Below are positions 1 to 7,979 of a stretch of 64,000 nt of DNA, piece after piece; the stretch's first letter is position 1, and every line of letters starts with the position of its first letter. The position numbers and the translations under genes are program-made. The stretch covers positions 1-64,000 of the forward strand of contig SFFV01000007.1 of the NCBI GenBank assembly GCA_004557735.1, in the 5' to 3' direction. The notes under the pieces were generated by a model. That model was not told the origin of the DNA and did no database searches. It saw nothing but the letters and a program-made list of their open reading frames with translations. This DNA is from Clostridiales bacterium. Lineage in GTDB: Bacteria; Bacillota; Clostridia; Oscillospirales; Oscillospiraceae.

Positions 1-264
1 ATGGTCGCGGCGGAACGTTGCCGCCTCGCTCTCGCGGATCTTTGTAAAGTCGCGCTCGTCGAGCAGCACCGTACCGGCGGTGGGCTTGTCGAGCGCGGCG
101 AGAATGTTCAGAAGCGTCGTTTTGCCGCTGCCGCTCTCGCCCATGATGGCGACATACTCGCCCTCGTTCACGGAGAAATTGACGTTGCGGAGCGCCTCGA
201 CCGCATTGCCGCCGAAGCGGGTCTTATATACCTTTTTCAGCCCGGAAACTTCCAGTAAGCTCAT
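1..264 (-). CDS. BceA-like ABC transporter ATPase (partial, N-terminal 88 residues)
   Basis: The start is ATG at 264 and the gene runs off the left edge, so only the first 88 residues are visible. They show the ABC ATPase N-terminus, with Walker A GESGSGKTT at about residues 42-50 and the usual peptide-exporter spacing before it. The gene lies just downstream of a BceRS-type sensor and regulator on the same strand, which is the standard order for Bce/Yts bacitracin-sensing and detoxification modules. The ATPase is therefore probably the BceA partner of a BceB permease lying outside the window. Family assignment is firm; the substrate (a peptide antibiotic) is inferred only from context. Confidence 0.85.
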   Translation of the reverse strand, partial: MSLLEVSGLKKVYKTRFGGNAVEALRNVNFSVNEGEYVAIMGESGSGKTTLLNILAALDKPTAGTVLLDERDFTKIRESEAATFRRDH

Positions 265-308
265 AATGCGAATTATCCTTCCTTTCGTTTTCTGGCGCTA
301 AGTATAAG

Positions 309-341
309 CGAAAAAGCCGACCCGTTCCATCGGATCGGCTT
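309..341 (-). terminator. Intrinsic terminator after the BceRS-type pair
   Basis: Arms at 315-322 and 332-340 form an imperfect GC-rich stem, and on the minus strand it is followed by a T-rich run. It separates the sensor kinase gene from the downstream ABC ATPase gene, so the transporter can be expressed independently of the regulators. Confidence 0.7.
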
Positions 342-382
342 ACACTCGCGCGGCAAATCCAACATTTCTGTCACATTTGCCG

Positions 383-1372
383 TCATTCCACCGTGATCTT
401 CTCTTCTTCGAGCGCAATGCGCACGGTCGTCCCCTCGCCGGGGCGCGACTCCGCCGTGATCGTATGGCCGAGATTCCGGCAGATGCGCCGGCAGAGATAC
501 AGTCCGATGCCGCTCGCGCGCTTGTCCGCGCGCCCCTGAAGGCCCGTGTAGCTGCGCTCAAAAACGCGCGGCAGATCCTCCGGCGCAATGCCGATGCCGG
601 AATCGCGGATGCAGAGCGTTTTCGGCTCTTCCACATACACGGAAACGCCGCCCCGCGGCGTATACTTCAGGGCGTTCGAGAGCACCTGCTCAATAACGAA
701 CGAGAGCCACTTCTCGTCCGTGAGAACGCGCACGTCCGTGCCCGTATAATCGAGCGTCAGCCGGCGCGCGATAAACTCTCCGGCGAACCGCCGGAGCGCC
801 GGACGGACGATATCGTCGAGCTTTACTTCGCGGAATACATAGTCCGTCCCCTCGCCCTCCAGCCGGAGATATGTGAGAACCATTTCCACATACTGCTCGA
901 TGCGCCCGAGATCGGCGAGCAGGCAGCGGGAGCGGTCGCTGTCCTCGCTCTGGAGACGCAGGCGCATGGCGGCGATGGGCGTTTTGATCTGATGCGCCCA
1001 GAGCGTATAGTATTCAAGCATGCCGGCGCGGTCGGCGGCGGCCTTTGCCGCGGCGTCCGCGCTTTGGCGGCACAGGCTCTGCACGATCGCCTGATAGTCC
1101 GTCTCCGTCACGCTCTCCGAGGCCGGCAGCGTTCCGATAAGCTCCGCCGCCGTGGTCTCAAGCCGGGAAAGCTCCCGGTGGAGCTTGTATACGCGCCGGA
1201 AATCGAGCGTGAGCGCCGCAAGGCCGAACAGCAGCGCGAGCGCGCTCGGGTATGCCACAGCGCGCAGCGGCAGATGGAAGAGCGCAAACGAAGCGCCGAG
1301 CATCGCCGCCGTCAGCGCAAAAAACAGCAGCGCCCCGCGGCGGCTTTTGAGATAGTCCCCGAGCAGCTTCAT
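383..1372 (-). CDS. BceS-type intramembrane-sensing histidine kinase
   Basis: The protein has 329 residues. Two hydrophobic segments near residues 14-33 and 37-55 are separated by only a few residues, the hallmark of intramembrane-sensing kinases that lack an extracellular sensor. The H-box is seen as AHQIKTPIAAM with the phospho-accepting His, the N-box as EQVLSNALKYTP, and the G-boxes as DSGIGI and ASGIGLYL. The gene overlaps the upstream response regulator by 4 nt, so translation is coupled. By family knowledge such kinases sense flux through a Bce-type ABC transporter, and the adjacent ATPase gene fits that. The signal (a cell-wall-active peptide) is inference. Confidence 0.93.
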   Translation of the reverse strand: MKLLGDYLKSRRGALLFFALTAAMLGASFALFHLPLRAVAYPSALALLFGLAALTLDFRRVYKLHRELSRLETTAAELIGTLPASESVTETDYQAIVQSLCRQSADAAAKAAADRAGMLEYYTLWAHQIKTPIAAMRLRLQSEDSDRSRCLLADLGRIEQYVEMVLTYLRLEGEGTDYVFREVKLDDIVRPALRRFAGEFIARRLTLDYTGTDVRVLTDEKWLSFVIEQVLSNALKYTPRGGVSVYVEEPKTLCIRDSGIGIAPEDLPRVFERSYTGLQGRADKRASGIGLYLCRRICRNLGHTITAESRPGEGTTVRIALEEEKITVE

Positions 1373-2049
1373 CTTTCCCCTACGGCGTAACCGACGCCGA
1401 ACTTCGTCGCGATGAAATCGTGCAGTCCCGCGCTCTCGAGCTTTTTGCGGAGGCGGCCGACGTTCACGGTGAGCGTATTCTCGTCCACAAAGGAATCCGT
1501 CTGCCAGAGCGCTTCCATGAGCTTTTCGCGGCTGACAATCTTCCCCTTGTTCTGCATCAGCGTGAGCAGGATGCGGTATTCGTTTTTGGTGAGCGCAATG
1601 TGTCCGCCGGCGTAGGTAAGCGTATTGTCGCCGGTGTTGAGGATCGCCCCGGCGTGCTCGAGCACGGGCGCCGCCGCGCCGAACTCATACGTCCGGCGGA
1701 GAAGCGCCTGCACCTTCGCAATGAGCACGTTCGTATCAAAGGGCTTGGCGACAAAATCGTCGCCGCCCATGTTCATCGCCATGATAATGTTCATATTATC
1801 GCTCGCCGAGGAGATGAATATGACCGGCACCGAGCTTACCCTGCGTATCTCCGCGCACCAGTGGTATCCGCTCATGTACGGGAGAGAGACGTCCATCAGC
1901 ACGAGATGCGGCTGCACGCGCGCAAACTCCGCCATCACGGCGCGAAAATCCACCGCGCATACGCAGTCCAGCGCCCAGAGCTTCATCTGCGCGCAGATGG
2001 CGTCGGCGAGGCTCCGGTCGTCCTCCACGAGAAGAATGCGGTGTTCCAT
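1369..2049 (-). CDS. BceR-type OmpR/PhoB response regulator
   Basis: The protein has 226 residues: an N-terminal receiver domain (acidic pocket EDD near residue 9, phospho-acceptor Asp in VLMDVSLP, conserved Lys in VAKPFD) and a C-terminal winged-helix DNA-binding domain ending in VGRLRKKLES and TKFGVGYAVG. The start follows an AGGGGGAG ribosome binding site. A good promoter lies 30-60 nt upstream. It is the first gene of a two-gene operon with the kinase. Expected targets are the downstream Bce-type transporter genes. Confidence 0.95.
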   Translation of the reverse strand: MEHRILLVEDDRSLADAICAQMKLWALDCVCAVDFRAVMAEFARVQPHLVLMDVSLPYMSGYHWCAEIRRVSSVPVIFISSASDNMNIIMAMNMGGDDFVAKPFDTNVLIAKVQALLRRTYEFGAAAPVLEHAGAILNTGDNTLTYAGGHIALTKNEYRILLTLMQNKGKIVSREKLMEALWQTDSFVDENTLTVNVGRLRKKLESAGLHDFIATKFGVGYAVGER

Positions 2050-2078
2050 ATCTCGCTCCCCCTTTCATTTTCGGCTCC

Positions 2079-2108
2079 ACTATACCAGCGCTGTCCGGCG
2101 CGTGTCAA
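2079..2108 (-). promoter_or_regulatory. Promoter of the bceRS-like operon
   Basis: On the minus strand a perfect -35 TTGACA (2103-2108) is followed after 18 nt by TATAGT (2079-2084), about 30 nt upstream of the response regulator start. Confidence 0.7.
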
Positions 2109-2132
2109 CCGGCCTGGCCGGCGGCTGCCATG

Positions 2133-2170
2133 GAAAAAGAGACCGCAGCGCTGCCTGCGCCGCGGTCTCC
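2133..2170 (-). terminator. Intrinsic terminator of the lysine-type ABC transporter operon
   Basis: Arms GAGACCGC (2139-2146) and GCGGTCTC (2162-2169) pair perfectly, and on the minus strand the stem is followed by five T residues. It lies just past the stop codon of the ATPase gene. Confidence 0.8.
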
Positions 2171-2174
2171 GGTA

Positions 2175-2915
2175 TCACCCCACGAGAAAGCGCGAGAGAA
2201 ATTCGCGCGTCTTCGGGTCCTGCGGGTTTTCAAAAATGTCCTTCGGCCGGCCCTCTTCACAGATGACGCCGTCGGCCATAAAGACGACGTTTGTGGAAAC
2301 GTCGCGCGCAAACGCCATCTCGTGCGTTACGACGATCATCGTAAGACCGTCTCCGGCGAGAGAGCGCATAACATCGAGCACTTCGCCCACCATCTGCGGA
2401 TCGAGCGCGCTCGTCGGCTCGTCGAAGAGAAGTACTTCCGGTTCCATCGCAAGCGCGCGGGCGATCGCCACGCGCTGCTTCTGTCCGCCGGAGAGCTGCG
2501 CCGGACGGGCGTGGATATAGGGCGTCATGCCGACGCGCCCGAGATATTCCATGGCGATCTTCTCCGCCTCGGCGCGGCTGCGCCGGAGCACCGACATCTG
2601 GCCGGCGACGCAGTTTTGCAGGGCCGTCATGTTGTTGAAGAGATTGAAGCTCTGGAACACCATGCCGACCTTTGCGCGGTAGTGCGAGAGATCCATGTCC
2701 CGCGCGGTGACGTCCTGTCCGCGGTAAAGCACCTGTCCGGACGTCGGCGTTTCAAGCAGGTTGATGCACCGGAGCATCGTGCTCTTGCCGGAACCGGACG
2801 CGCCGATGATGCTGAGCACCTCGCCCTTTTCCACGCTGAGATGAATGTCGCGCAAAACGGTATGATCGCCGAACTGCTTTTGCAGATGCACAAGCTCCAA
2901 AACCTTTTCGCCCAT
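2175..2915 (-). CDS. Polar amino acid (probably lysine) ABC importer, ATP-binding subunit
   Basis: The protein has 246 residues with a full ABC nucleotide-binding domain: Walker A GASGSGKST near residue 38, Q-loop VFQSFNLF, signature LSGGQKQRVAIARAL, Walker B LLFDEPTSALD and H-loop VVTHE. It is the GlnQ/HisP class of polar amino acid importers. The start has a GGAGGG ribosome binding site and sits 3 nt after the permease stop. It is the third gene of binding protein, permease, ATPase. A lysine riboswitch heads the operon, so lysine is the likely substrate; the ATPase itself carries no substrate information. Confidence 0.95.
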   Translation of the reverse strand: MGEKVLELVHLQKQFGDHTVLRDIHLSVEKGEVLSIIGASGSGKSTMLRCINLLETPTSGQVLYRGQDVTARDMDLSHYRAKVGMVFQSFNLFNNMTALQNCVAGQMSVLRRSRAEAEKIAMEYLGRVGMTPYIHARPAQLSGGQKQRVAIARALAMEPEVLLFDEPTSALDPQMVGEVLDVMRSLAGDGLTMIVVTHEMAFARDVSTNVVFMADGVICEEGRPKDIFENPQDPKTREFLSRFLVG

Positions 2916-2918
2916 GGC

Positions 2919-3689
2919 TCAGCCCTCCCTCGCAGTTTTGATGTGGATCTCCGCGGCGCTGTCGCTCTGCGAGCCGAAGATCACATAGCTGTCGTTCCCG
3001 TCGAGCCTGCGCTCTGCAAGCCGCAGCAGCCGCGTGACCGTGAACGTCAGAACAAAGTACAGCGCGCACACGACGAGATACGTCTGGAACGTTTCAAAGC
3101 TCTGGCGCTTGATGATCCCGGCGAAGTAGTAAAGCTCCGTCACGCCGATGACGTTCAGCACCGACGTGTCCTTGATGTTGATGACAAATTCGTTGCTCAC
3201 CGAGGGCAGGATATTGCGCATGACCTGCGGAATGATGACCTGAAACATTGTCTGCGAATGGGTCATGCCGATGCTCATGGCGCCCTCAAACTGGCCCTTG
3301 TCGATGGAGATGATGCCGCCGCGGACGATCTCGGCCATGTAAGCGCCGGTGTTGACCGAAACGATCAGCATGCCGGAGGGAATGAGCGGCAGCGTGCTGC
3401 CGCCGGAAGCAAAGGCATAACCCCAGTAGATGACCATCGCCTGCACCATCATGGGCGTGCCGCGGAAAACCTCGACATAAACGGCGATGACGGCGTTGAG
3501 GATCCTGTGGAGCACACGCACAAAGCCGTTGCGGGAAAAGGGCGCCGTGCGGACGATGCCGGTCAGAAGGCCGATGGCGAGACCGGCCACGGTGCCGGTA
3601 AGCGCAATGAGCATCGTATTGCCCACGCCGCTGAGCAGCTGGGGATAGTATTTCGCAACTATGTTGATTACGTCCTGAAAAAAGCTCAT
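2919..3689 (-). CDS. Polar amino acid (probably lysine) ABC importer, permease subunit
   Basis: The 256-residue integral membrane protein belongs to the HisMQ/GlnP class. Several hydrophobic segments are visible (first at about residues 22-42), with the conserved EAA loop QFEGAMSIGMTHSQT, which docks on the ATPase, followed by VIIPQVMRNILP. An upstream Shine-Dalgarno is weak and distant, so translation may depend on the preceding gene, which ends 26 nt before. In this importer class a single permease gene commonly homodimerises. It is one gene of the lysine-riboswitch operon. Confidence 0.93.
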   Translation of the reverse strand: MSFFQDVINIVAKYYPQLLSGVGNTMLIALTGTVAGLAIGLLTGIVRTAPFSRNGFVRVLHRILNAVIAVYVEVFRGTPMMVQAMVIYWGYAFASGGSTLPLIPSGMLIVSVNTGAYMAEIVRGGIISIDKGQFEGAMSIGMTHSQTMFQVIIPQVMRNILPSVSNEFVINIKDTSVLNVIGVTELYYFAGIIKRQSFETFQTYLVVCALYFVLTFTVTRLLRLAERRLDGNDSYVIFGSQSDSAAEIHIKTAREG

Positions 3690-3715
3690 GGCTGTTTACC
3701 GGCCCTTTCGGTCAA

Positions 3716-4606
3716 TTACTTGCGGATGATAACGACGAGGTTGGATTCGTAATACGTATCGGTGAAGTCGATCTGCTCGGCGCGCTCCGCCGTGGGGCTC
3801 ATACCGGCGGCGATGGCGTCGATCGCGCCGGATTCCAGCGCGGGCAGCAGTGAATCCCACTCGATGGAGTAGATCTCCAGCTTCATGCCGAGACGCGCGG
3901 CGATATACTTTGCGATCTGCACGTCGTAGCCGTTGGCGTAGAGGCCGCTCTTGCCCTCGCCGGAGATGGGCACCGCGCCGAAGGACGCGCCGGAAATGTC
4001 GGTCCAGTTATATGGCTCATACGCGCACTCCATGCCGACGCGGAGCGTGCCCGTCGGATTTTCCGGCTCTTCGGCGCTCACAACAAACTCCGTCACTTCC
4101 CCGCCGGAGCAGAGCGTCACGATCTGCTCCATGAGCGCGCTGCACTGCTCGGGCGTGATCTCCGCGAGAATGGCGTTGATCTCCTCGCGCAGCTCCGAGC
4201 CCTTCTTCAGCCCGACGGCGATGCCGACGTCGGACGGCGTGGCGGTAAAGCCGGTCTCGTTGTTCTTAAAAGGGAGGAACGTGAGGCTGTCGTCGCTCTG
4301 GCAGACGGAAAAGGCCGTCGGTTCCTCGGCGATGTAGCCGTCGATCGCGCCGCTCTTGAGCGCGGTCAGCAGATCGGCAAACTCGGGATAGGTCGAGTCC
4401 TGTACGTTTTCGATCTGGTTCAGCGCGTCGGCGTGGAACGTTCCGGCCTGCGCGGCGATCTTCATGCCGCGGAGATCGGCGATCGTCGCGGCTTCCGTGA
4501 TGGTCGTTCCGGTGCTGTCGCTCGCTTCCGTGCTGCCGCACCCGGCGAGCAGACCAAGGCAAAGGGCGGCTGCCATCAGCAGCGCAAGGATGTTTCTTCT
4601 TCTCAT
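3716..4606 (-). CDS. Circularly permuted amino acid (probably lysine) binding lipoprotein
   Basis: The 296-residue product starts with a lipoprotein signal peptide (lipobox LLAGC, Cys 23) after an AAGGAG site. It belongs to the SBP_bac_3 family, but the order of its halves is reversed. Residues 41-150 read as the usual second half: DLRGMKIAAQAGTFHAD, then SGAIDGYIAEEPTA, then DVGIAVGLKKGSELREEINA. Residues 185-296 read as the usual first half: TGTLRVGMECAYEPYNW, GYDVQIAKYIAARLGMK, WDSLLPALESGAIDAIAAGM, QIDFTDTYYESNLVVIIRK. The protein stops exactly at the normal inter-lobe hinge. It is followed by the permease gene after 26 nt, so no second copy of the lost half lies downstream. The lysine riboswitch upstream suggests a lysine ligand. 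Confidence 0.9.
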   Translation of the reverse strand: MRRRNILALLMAAALCLGLLAGCGSTEASDSTGTTITEAATIADLRGMKIAAQAGTFHADALNQIENVQDSTYPEFADLLTALKSGAIDGYIAEEPTAFSVCQSDDSLTFLPFKNNETGFTATPSDVGIAVGLKKGSELREEINAILAEITPEQCSALMEQIVTLCSGGEVTEFVVSAEEPENPTGTLRVGMECAYEPYNWTDISGASFGAVPISGEGKSGLYANGYDVQIAKYIAARLGMKLEIYSIEWDSLLPALESGAIDAIAAGMSPTAERAEQIDFTDTYYESNLVVIIRK

Positions 4607-4624
4607 TTTTCTGTCTCCTTTTCG

Positions 4625-4668
4625 GAAAAATCAAATAAGCCTGCGACCCGATGTGGTATCGCAGGCTT
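4625..4668 (-). terminator. Riboswitch-controlled leader terminator
   Basis: Arms AGCCTGCGA (4638-4646) and TCGCAGGCT (4659-4667) form a perfect 9-bp stem, followed on the minus strand by a T-rich tract. It sits between the lysine riboswitch and the binding-protein start, the usual expression platform for a lysine-off switch. Confidence 0.8.
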
Positions 4669-4714
4669 TCGGAAAAATGAGATTCAAAAAAAGAAAATCA
4701 AAAACCGGATTCCT

Positions 4715-4879
4715 TTGATAGCTCTCCACAGTAACTGTGACAGTCCGGCGCTTATTCGGCGTCGTCCCAGCAGCGGCACGGCGGCAGCCATGCGGTGCTT
4801 CGGCGGAATTGCCTTTCCCCTGCCGCCGCCTGCCGGCGTATGCTGCAAGGTACTTTTCGTTTCCGCAACCTCTATCAGG
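4715..4879 (-). ncRNA. Lysine riboswitch (L box)
   Basis: On the minus strand the region reads GATAGAGGTTGCG, then an AAGTACC segment, GGGGAAAGG, a CGCCGAAGCACC segment, GCTGCTGGG, CCGGACTGTCA and TGGAGAGCTATC. These blocks and their order match the lysine riboswitch core, including the closing P1 helix GATAG/CTATC. It starts about 20 nt after a strong promoter and ends 45 nt before a terminator hairpin. This places the three-gene ABC importer under lysine control. Assignment is by eye and should be confirmed with a covariance model. Confidence 0.85.
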
Positions 4880-4901
4880 TGCTTTCTTATTTTATACACG
4901 G

Positions 4902-4930
4902 ATTATACAGCGGCGTTCTTTTCCTGTCAA
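4902..4930 (-). promoter_or_regulatory. Promoter of the lysine-type transporter operon
   Basis: Minus strand TTGACA (4925-4930), 17-nt spacer, TATAAT (4902-4907): a perfect consensus housekeeping promoter placed immediately before the lysine riboswitch. Confidence 0.85.
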
Positions 4931-5054
4931 TACCGCCTCGTCATTTTCCGCATTTCATCTCTTTACATCGATAAAACCGGCGGAATAATTATGCATTTAT
5001 AACAGACAGATCCGGCGCGGCCGGGTCCGGGCCGCGCTCAACCGTCGGCTTTCC

Positions 5055-5819
5055 TCACTTTTCCCACTGGGAGAGCATGGTACGCATCCAGCCGGCGACG
5101 TCCATGCGGTAAACGGCATTGAGCGTTTCCGGCGCGAACACGTCCGCGGCTTCCCCTGCGGCGGCGATTTTGCCGCGGTCGAGCAGCACGCCGCGGCTTC
5201 CGTACATCCGCGCGAGCGAGAGATCGTGCACGACCGACACCACGGCGCGCCCGCTCCCGGAAAGCCATTCCCGCACGAGAGCGAAGATCTGCTTTTGATA
5301 CACCAGATCGAGATGGTTCGTCGGCTCGTCGAGCAGGAGGAGCCGCGGGTCCTGCGCGAAAAGCTGCGCGAGAAAGACGCGCTGCAGCTCGCCGCCCGAG
5401 AGCGTGAGCACCGACTGGCGCGCAAGATGCGCCACGCCCGTCAGTTCCATCGCCTCGGCAACGCTCCGCTCGTCCTCGCTGCTCCGGCGGGAGAAGATGC
5501 CGGGGGCATAGGCATAGCGTCCGAGCCGCACGACCTCCTCCACGGAGAAGGCGTATCCGACCGTGTGGTGCTGCGCGAGCACGCCCATGCCGCGCGCAAG
5601 GCGGTGCGCGGGCGTTTTCTGCACGTCCTTCCCTTCAAAGAGCACCGTTCCCGTATACGGCACGCCGCGGGACACGGCATTCACGATCGTGGATTTGCCC
5701 GCGCCGTTCGGCCCGATAAGCATGAGCCAGTCGCCGCTGCGCACGGAAAAGCTCACGCCGTCCACGATCACGGCGCTGCCGAAGCGCACCGAGAGGTTTT
5801 GTACTTCCAGCATGCTCAT
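5055..5819 (-). CDS. Cobalamin/corrinoid ABC importer ATPase (BtuD/FecE type)
   Basis: The 254-residue protein carries Walker A GPNGAGKST near residue 37, signature LSGGELQRVFLAQL, Walker B LLLLDEPTNHLD and H-loop VVHDLS, typical of the FecE/BtuD ATPases of metal-chelate and vitamin B12 importers. The start overlaps the permease stop by 4 nt (ATGA). It is the last gene of binding protein, permease, ATPase, and the operon is headed by a cobalamin riboswitch, which supports corrinoid import over iron-siderophore import. Confidence 0.93.
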   Translation of the reverse strand: MSMLEVQNLSVRFGSAVIVDGVSFSVRSGDWLMLIGPNGAGKSTIVNAVSRGVPYTGTVLFEGKDVQKTPAHRLARGMGVLAQHHTVGYAFSVEEVVRLGRYAYAPGIFSRRSSEDERSVAEAMELTGVAHLARQSVLTLSGGELQRVFLAQLFAQDPRLLLLDEPTNHLDLVYQKQIFALVREWLSGSGRAVVSVVHDLSLARMYGSRGVLLDRGKIAAAGEAADVFAPETLNAVYRMDVAGWMRTMLSQWEK

Positions 5820-6847
5820 TTCTCTCCCCTCCTTGTGCGGATGAAGATGACGACGAAGAGGATGGAGCCGATAAACGACGTAACGACGCCCACGGGCAGC
5901 TCGCGCGGGTCAAACAGCGTGCGGGCAAGAAGATCGCACAGCATGAGGAAGACCGCCCCGCCGAACGCGCTCGCCGGGAGCAGCCGCCGGTGGTTCGGCC
6001 CGGTGATGAGGCGCACCATATGCGGCGTTACGAGACCGACAAAGCCGATCGTACCGCCGACGGATACGCAGACGCCGATGAGCGCCGACACCGCGATCAT
6101 CACCGTGAGCTTGACGCGCCGGACGTTCACCCCGATGTGCCGGGCGTTATCCTCGCCGACGGCGAAGGCGTTGAGCTCCCGCGCGCAGCCGAAGAGCACG
6201 CTGCCGAATGCGCAGAGCGCGCCGAGCAGCACAAGGACGTGGACATACCCCCGCCCCGCGAGAGAGCCCATCGTCCAGAACGTGATGGACTGCACCCTGT
6301 CCGGCGCGAACGTGATGACGAGCGAGAGAGCGCTTGAAACGAACATCGAATATATAACGCCGATGAGAATGATCGTGCCGGTGGAGAGCGAGCCGTCCAG
6401 CCGGTAGGCAAGAGACAGAATGACAACGAGCGAGAGGAACGCAAAGAGCATCGCCATGCTCATCGTACCGGCAAGCGGAGCGCCGGGGAGCGTGATGCCG
6501 AACGCGATGGAGATCACCGCGCCGAGCGACGCGCCGGACGATACGCCGAGCGTAGAGCCGTCCGCCAGCGGGTTTTTCAAAAGGCCCTGCATCGCCGCGC
6601 CGCACACCGAGAGCGACGCGCCCGTGAGCGCAACGCACAGCACGCGCGGCAGGCGCACGGAGAAAACGATCGTCGCGCTCATGCCCGTTCCCGCGCCGCG
6701 GCCCGTCAGAGCGTTCCAGAGCAGACGGAACGTCTCGCGCAGCGGCAGCTTCACGCTGCCGAGCGAGACGCACACAAGAAGCGTGAATACCGCTGCCGCG
6801 GCAAATGCCAGATACGCCGGAAGGCCAAAGCCCTCCCGGCGTACCAT
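5816..6847 (-). CDS. Cobalamin/corrinoid ABC importer permease (BtuC/FecCD family)
   Basis: A FecCD-type permease of about 343 residues when started at the ATG at 6847 (MVRREGFGLP). An in-frame upstream start at 6901 would overlap the binding-protein gene and is less likely. About ten hydrophobic helices are expected in this family, and many are evident. Conserved family blocks include RLPRVLCVALTGASLSVCGA and NPLADGSTLGVSSGASLGAV near the N-terminus and GTIGFVGLVTPHMVR near the C-terminus. The Shine-Dalgarno is weak. The cobalamin riboswitch upstream indicates corrinoid transport. Confidence 0.93.
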   Translation of the reverse strand: MVRREGFGLPAYLAFAAAAVFTLLVCVSLGSVKLPLRETFRLLWNALTGRGAGTGMSATIVFSVRLPRVLCVALTGASLSVCGAAMQGLLKNPLADGSTLGVSSGASLGAVISIAFGITLPGAPLAGTMSMAMLFAFLSLVVILSLAYRLDGSLSTGTIILIGVIYSMFVSSALSLVITFAPDRVQSITFWTMGSLAGRGYVHVLVLLGALCAFGSVLFGCARELNAFAVGEDNARHIGVNVRRVKLTVMIAVSALIGVCVSVGGTIGFVGLVTPHMVRLITGPNHRRLLPASAFGGAVFLMLCDLLARTLFDPRELPVGVVTSFIGSILFVVIFIRTRRGEK

Positions 6848-6866
6848 GGTTTTATTTTCTTTTGGC

Positions 6867-7862
6867 TCAGGCCGCCTTGTCATTGGCCTCAACGCCGGCA
6901 ATGAAGTCGGCGAGCATCTGCGCGCCCTCCGCCAGACGCGGCGCGGGGCGGGAAAGCTCGTTGTTCTGCAGATTCAAGATGGCGCCGTTCTTCACAGCCG
7001 TCACATTTTCCCAACCGGCGCGGGAGGCGATCTCCTCTTCGGGCGTGGGGCCTTCGCCGAAGTACATGGAAATGGTCATGATATAGTCGGGGTTGCGCTC
7101 GAGCACCTGCTCTTCGCTGATCTCCGCCCAGCCTTCCACGTCGGCAAAGCAGTTCTTGAGACCGAGCAGCTCGGCGATCTCGTTCATGAAGGTGTTCGCG
7201 CCGGCCGTCCACAGACCGTACTCCAGCGGGGAGACCTCAAAATAAACGGTCTTTTCGCCGTCGCCGCAGACGCCCTTGAGCGACGCAAACGTGGCTTTCA
7301 TGCCGTCGATGACCGTTTCGGCTTCCTCGTTCTTGCCGAGAAGCGCGCCGATCATGCGGATGGCGGTGTAGGTGCCCTCGATGTCCTGCGCGTCGGAAAC
7401 GACAACGTGGACACCGGCGTCCTCAAGCGCCTTGATCTGCTCTTCGGTCTGGGCCATCGTGCTCATAAGGAGCACCTGCGGCTCGAGAGCGATGATCTGC
7501 TCGATGTTGGTTTCATAGCCGGACTGCACGGAGGGGATCTCCTGCACCTCGGCGGGGTAGTCGCAGTAGGCGCCGCGGCCGACGAGCAGGTCAATGCCGC
7601 CGAGCGCGCAGATGATCTCGCAGTCAGACGCCGTGAGCGCGACGATGCGCGTGGCGGGCTCTTCGAGCGTGATCTCGCGGCCGGTCATGTCGGTCACGGT
7701 GACGGAGAGGTCCTCCGCGGGGGCTTCGGTGGCTTCCGCGGGAGCTTCGGTCGGCTCGGCCGGGGCTTCCGTCGGGGTGGGCGCGGCGCCCTGGCCGCAG
7801 GCCGCGAGCGAGAAAAGCATCAGGGCCGCCAGAGCAAGGGCAAGTGTTTTTTTGGCGTTCAT
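6867..7862 (-). CDS. Cobalamin/corrinoid-binding lipoprotein (BtuF type)
   Basis: The 331-residue product starts at the ATG at 7862, behind AGGAGG with a 10-nt spacer. A lipoprotein signal peptide ends in SLAACG. A flexible linker built of repeated PTEAPAE units follows (about residues 25-50). The periplasmic_binding_2 domain begins DMTGREITLEEPATRIVAL and contains LEPQVLLMS. The fold class binds metal chelates and corrinoids. It is the first gene after the B12 riboswitch and terminator, followed by permease and ATPase genes. Confidence 0.93.
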   Translation of the reverse strand: MNAKKTLALALAALMLFSLAACGQGAAPTPTEAPAEPTEAPAEATEAPAEDLSVTVTDMTGREITLEEPATRIVALTASDCEIICALGGIDLLVGRGAYCDYPAEVQEIPSVQSGYETNIEQIIALEPQVLLMSTMAQTEEQIKALEDAGVHVVVSDAQDIEGTYTAIRMIGALLGKNEEAETVIDGMKATFASLKGVCGDGEKTVYFEVSPLEYGLWTAGANTFMNEIAELLGLKNCFADVEGWAEISEEQVLERNPDYIMTISMYFGEGPTPEEEIASRAGWENVTAVKNGAILNLQNNELSRPAPRLAEGAQMLADFIAGVEANDKAA

Positions 7863-7910
7863 TTCTTGAACTCCTCCTAAAGAATATTCAAACAACCAGC
7901 CTTCTGGCGC

Positions 7911-7941
7911 AAAAAAGCCGCCCTTTCTCGGAAAGGGCGGC
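7911..7941 (-). terminator. Cobalamin-riboswitch expression-platform terminator
   Basis: Arms GCCGCCCTTT (7917-7926) and AAAGGGCGGC (7932-7941) pair perfectly, followed on the minus strand by six T residues. It lies between the cobalamin aptamer and the btuF-like start, so ligand binding probably ends transcription here. Confidence 0.85.
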
Positions 7942-7979
7942 AAAAATGGCGTTAGATCGCACAGCAATGCCCCGTCCCA

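Noticed and set aside
2130..3752. A 540-codon plus-strand frame across the lysine-type transporter
   Set aside because: His/Arg/Asp-rich with no fold features; the minus-strand ABC genes have all catalytic motifs.
3716..4606. Two separate fused binding proteins or a frameshifted gene
   Set aside because: One lobe-1 and one lobe-2 half are each present once, in an open frame with a proper signal peptide; the order, not the content, is unusual.
4680..5000. A T-box leader upstream of the amino acid importer
   Set aside because: The T-box core sequence is absent; the blocks match a lysine riboswitch instead.
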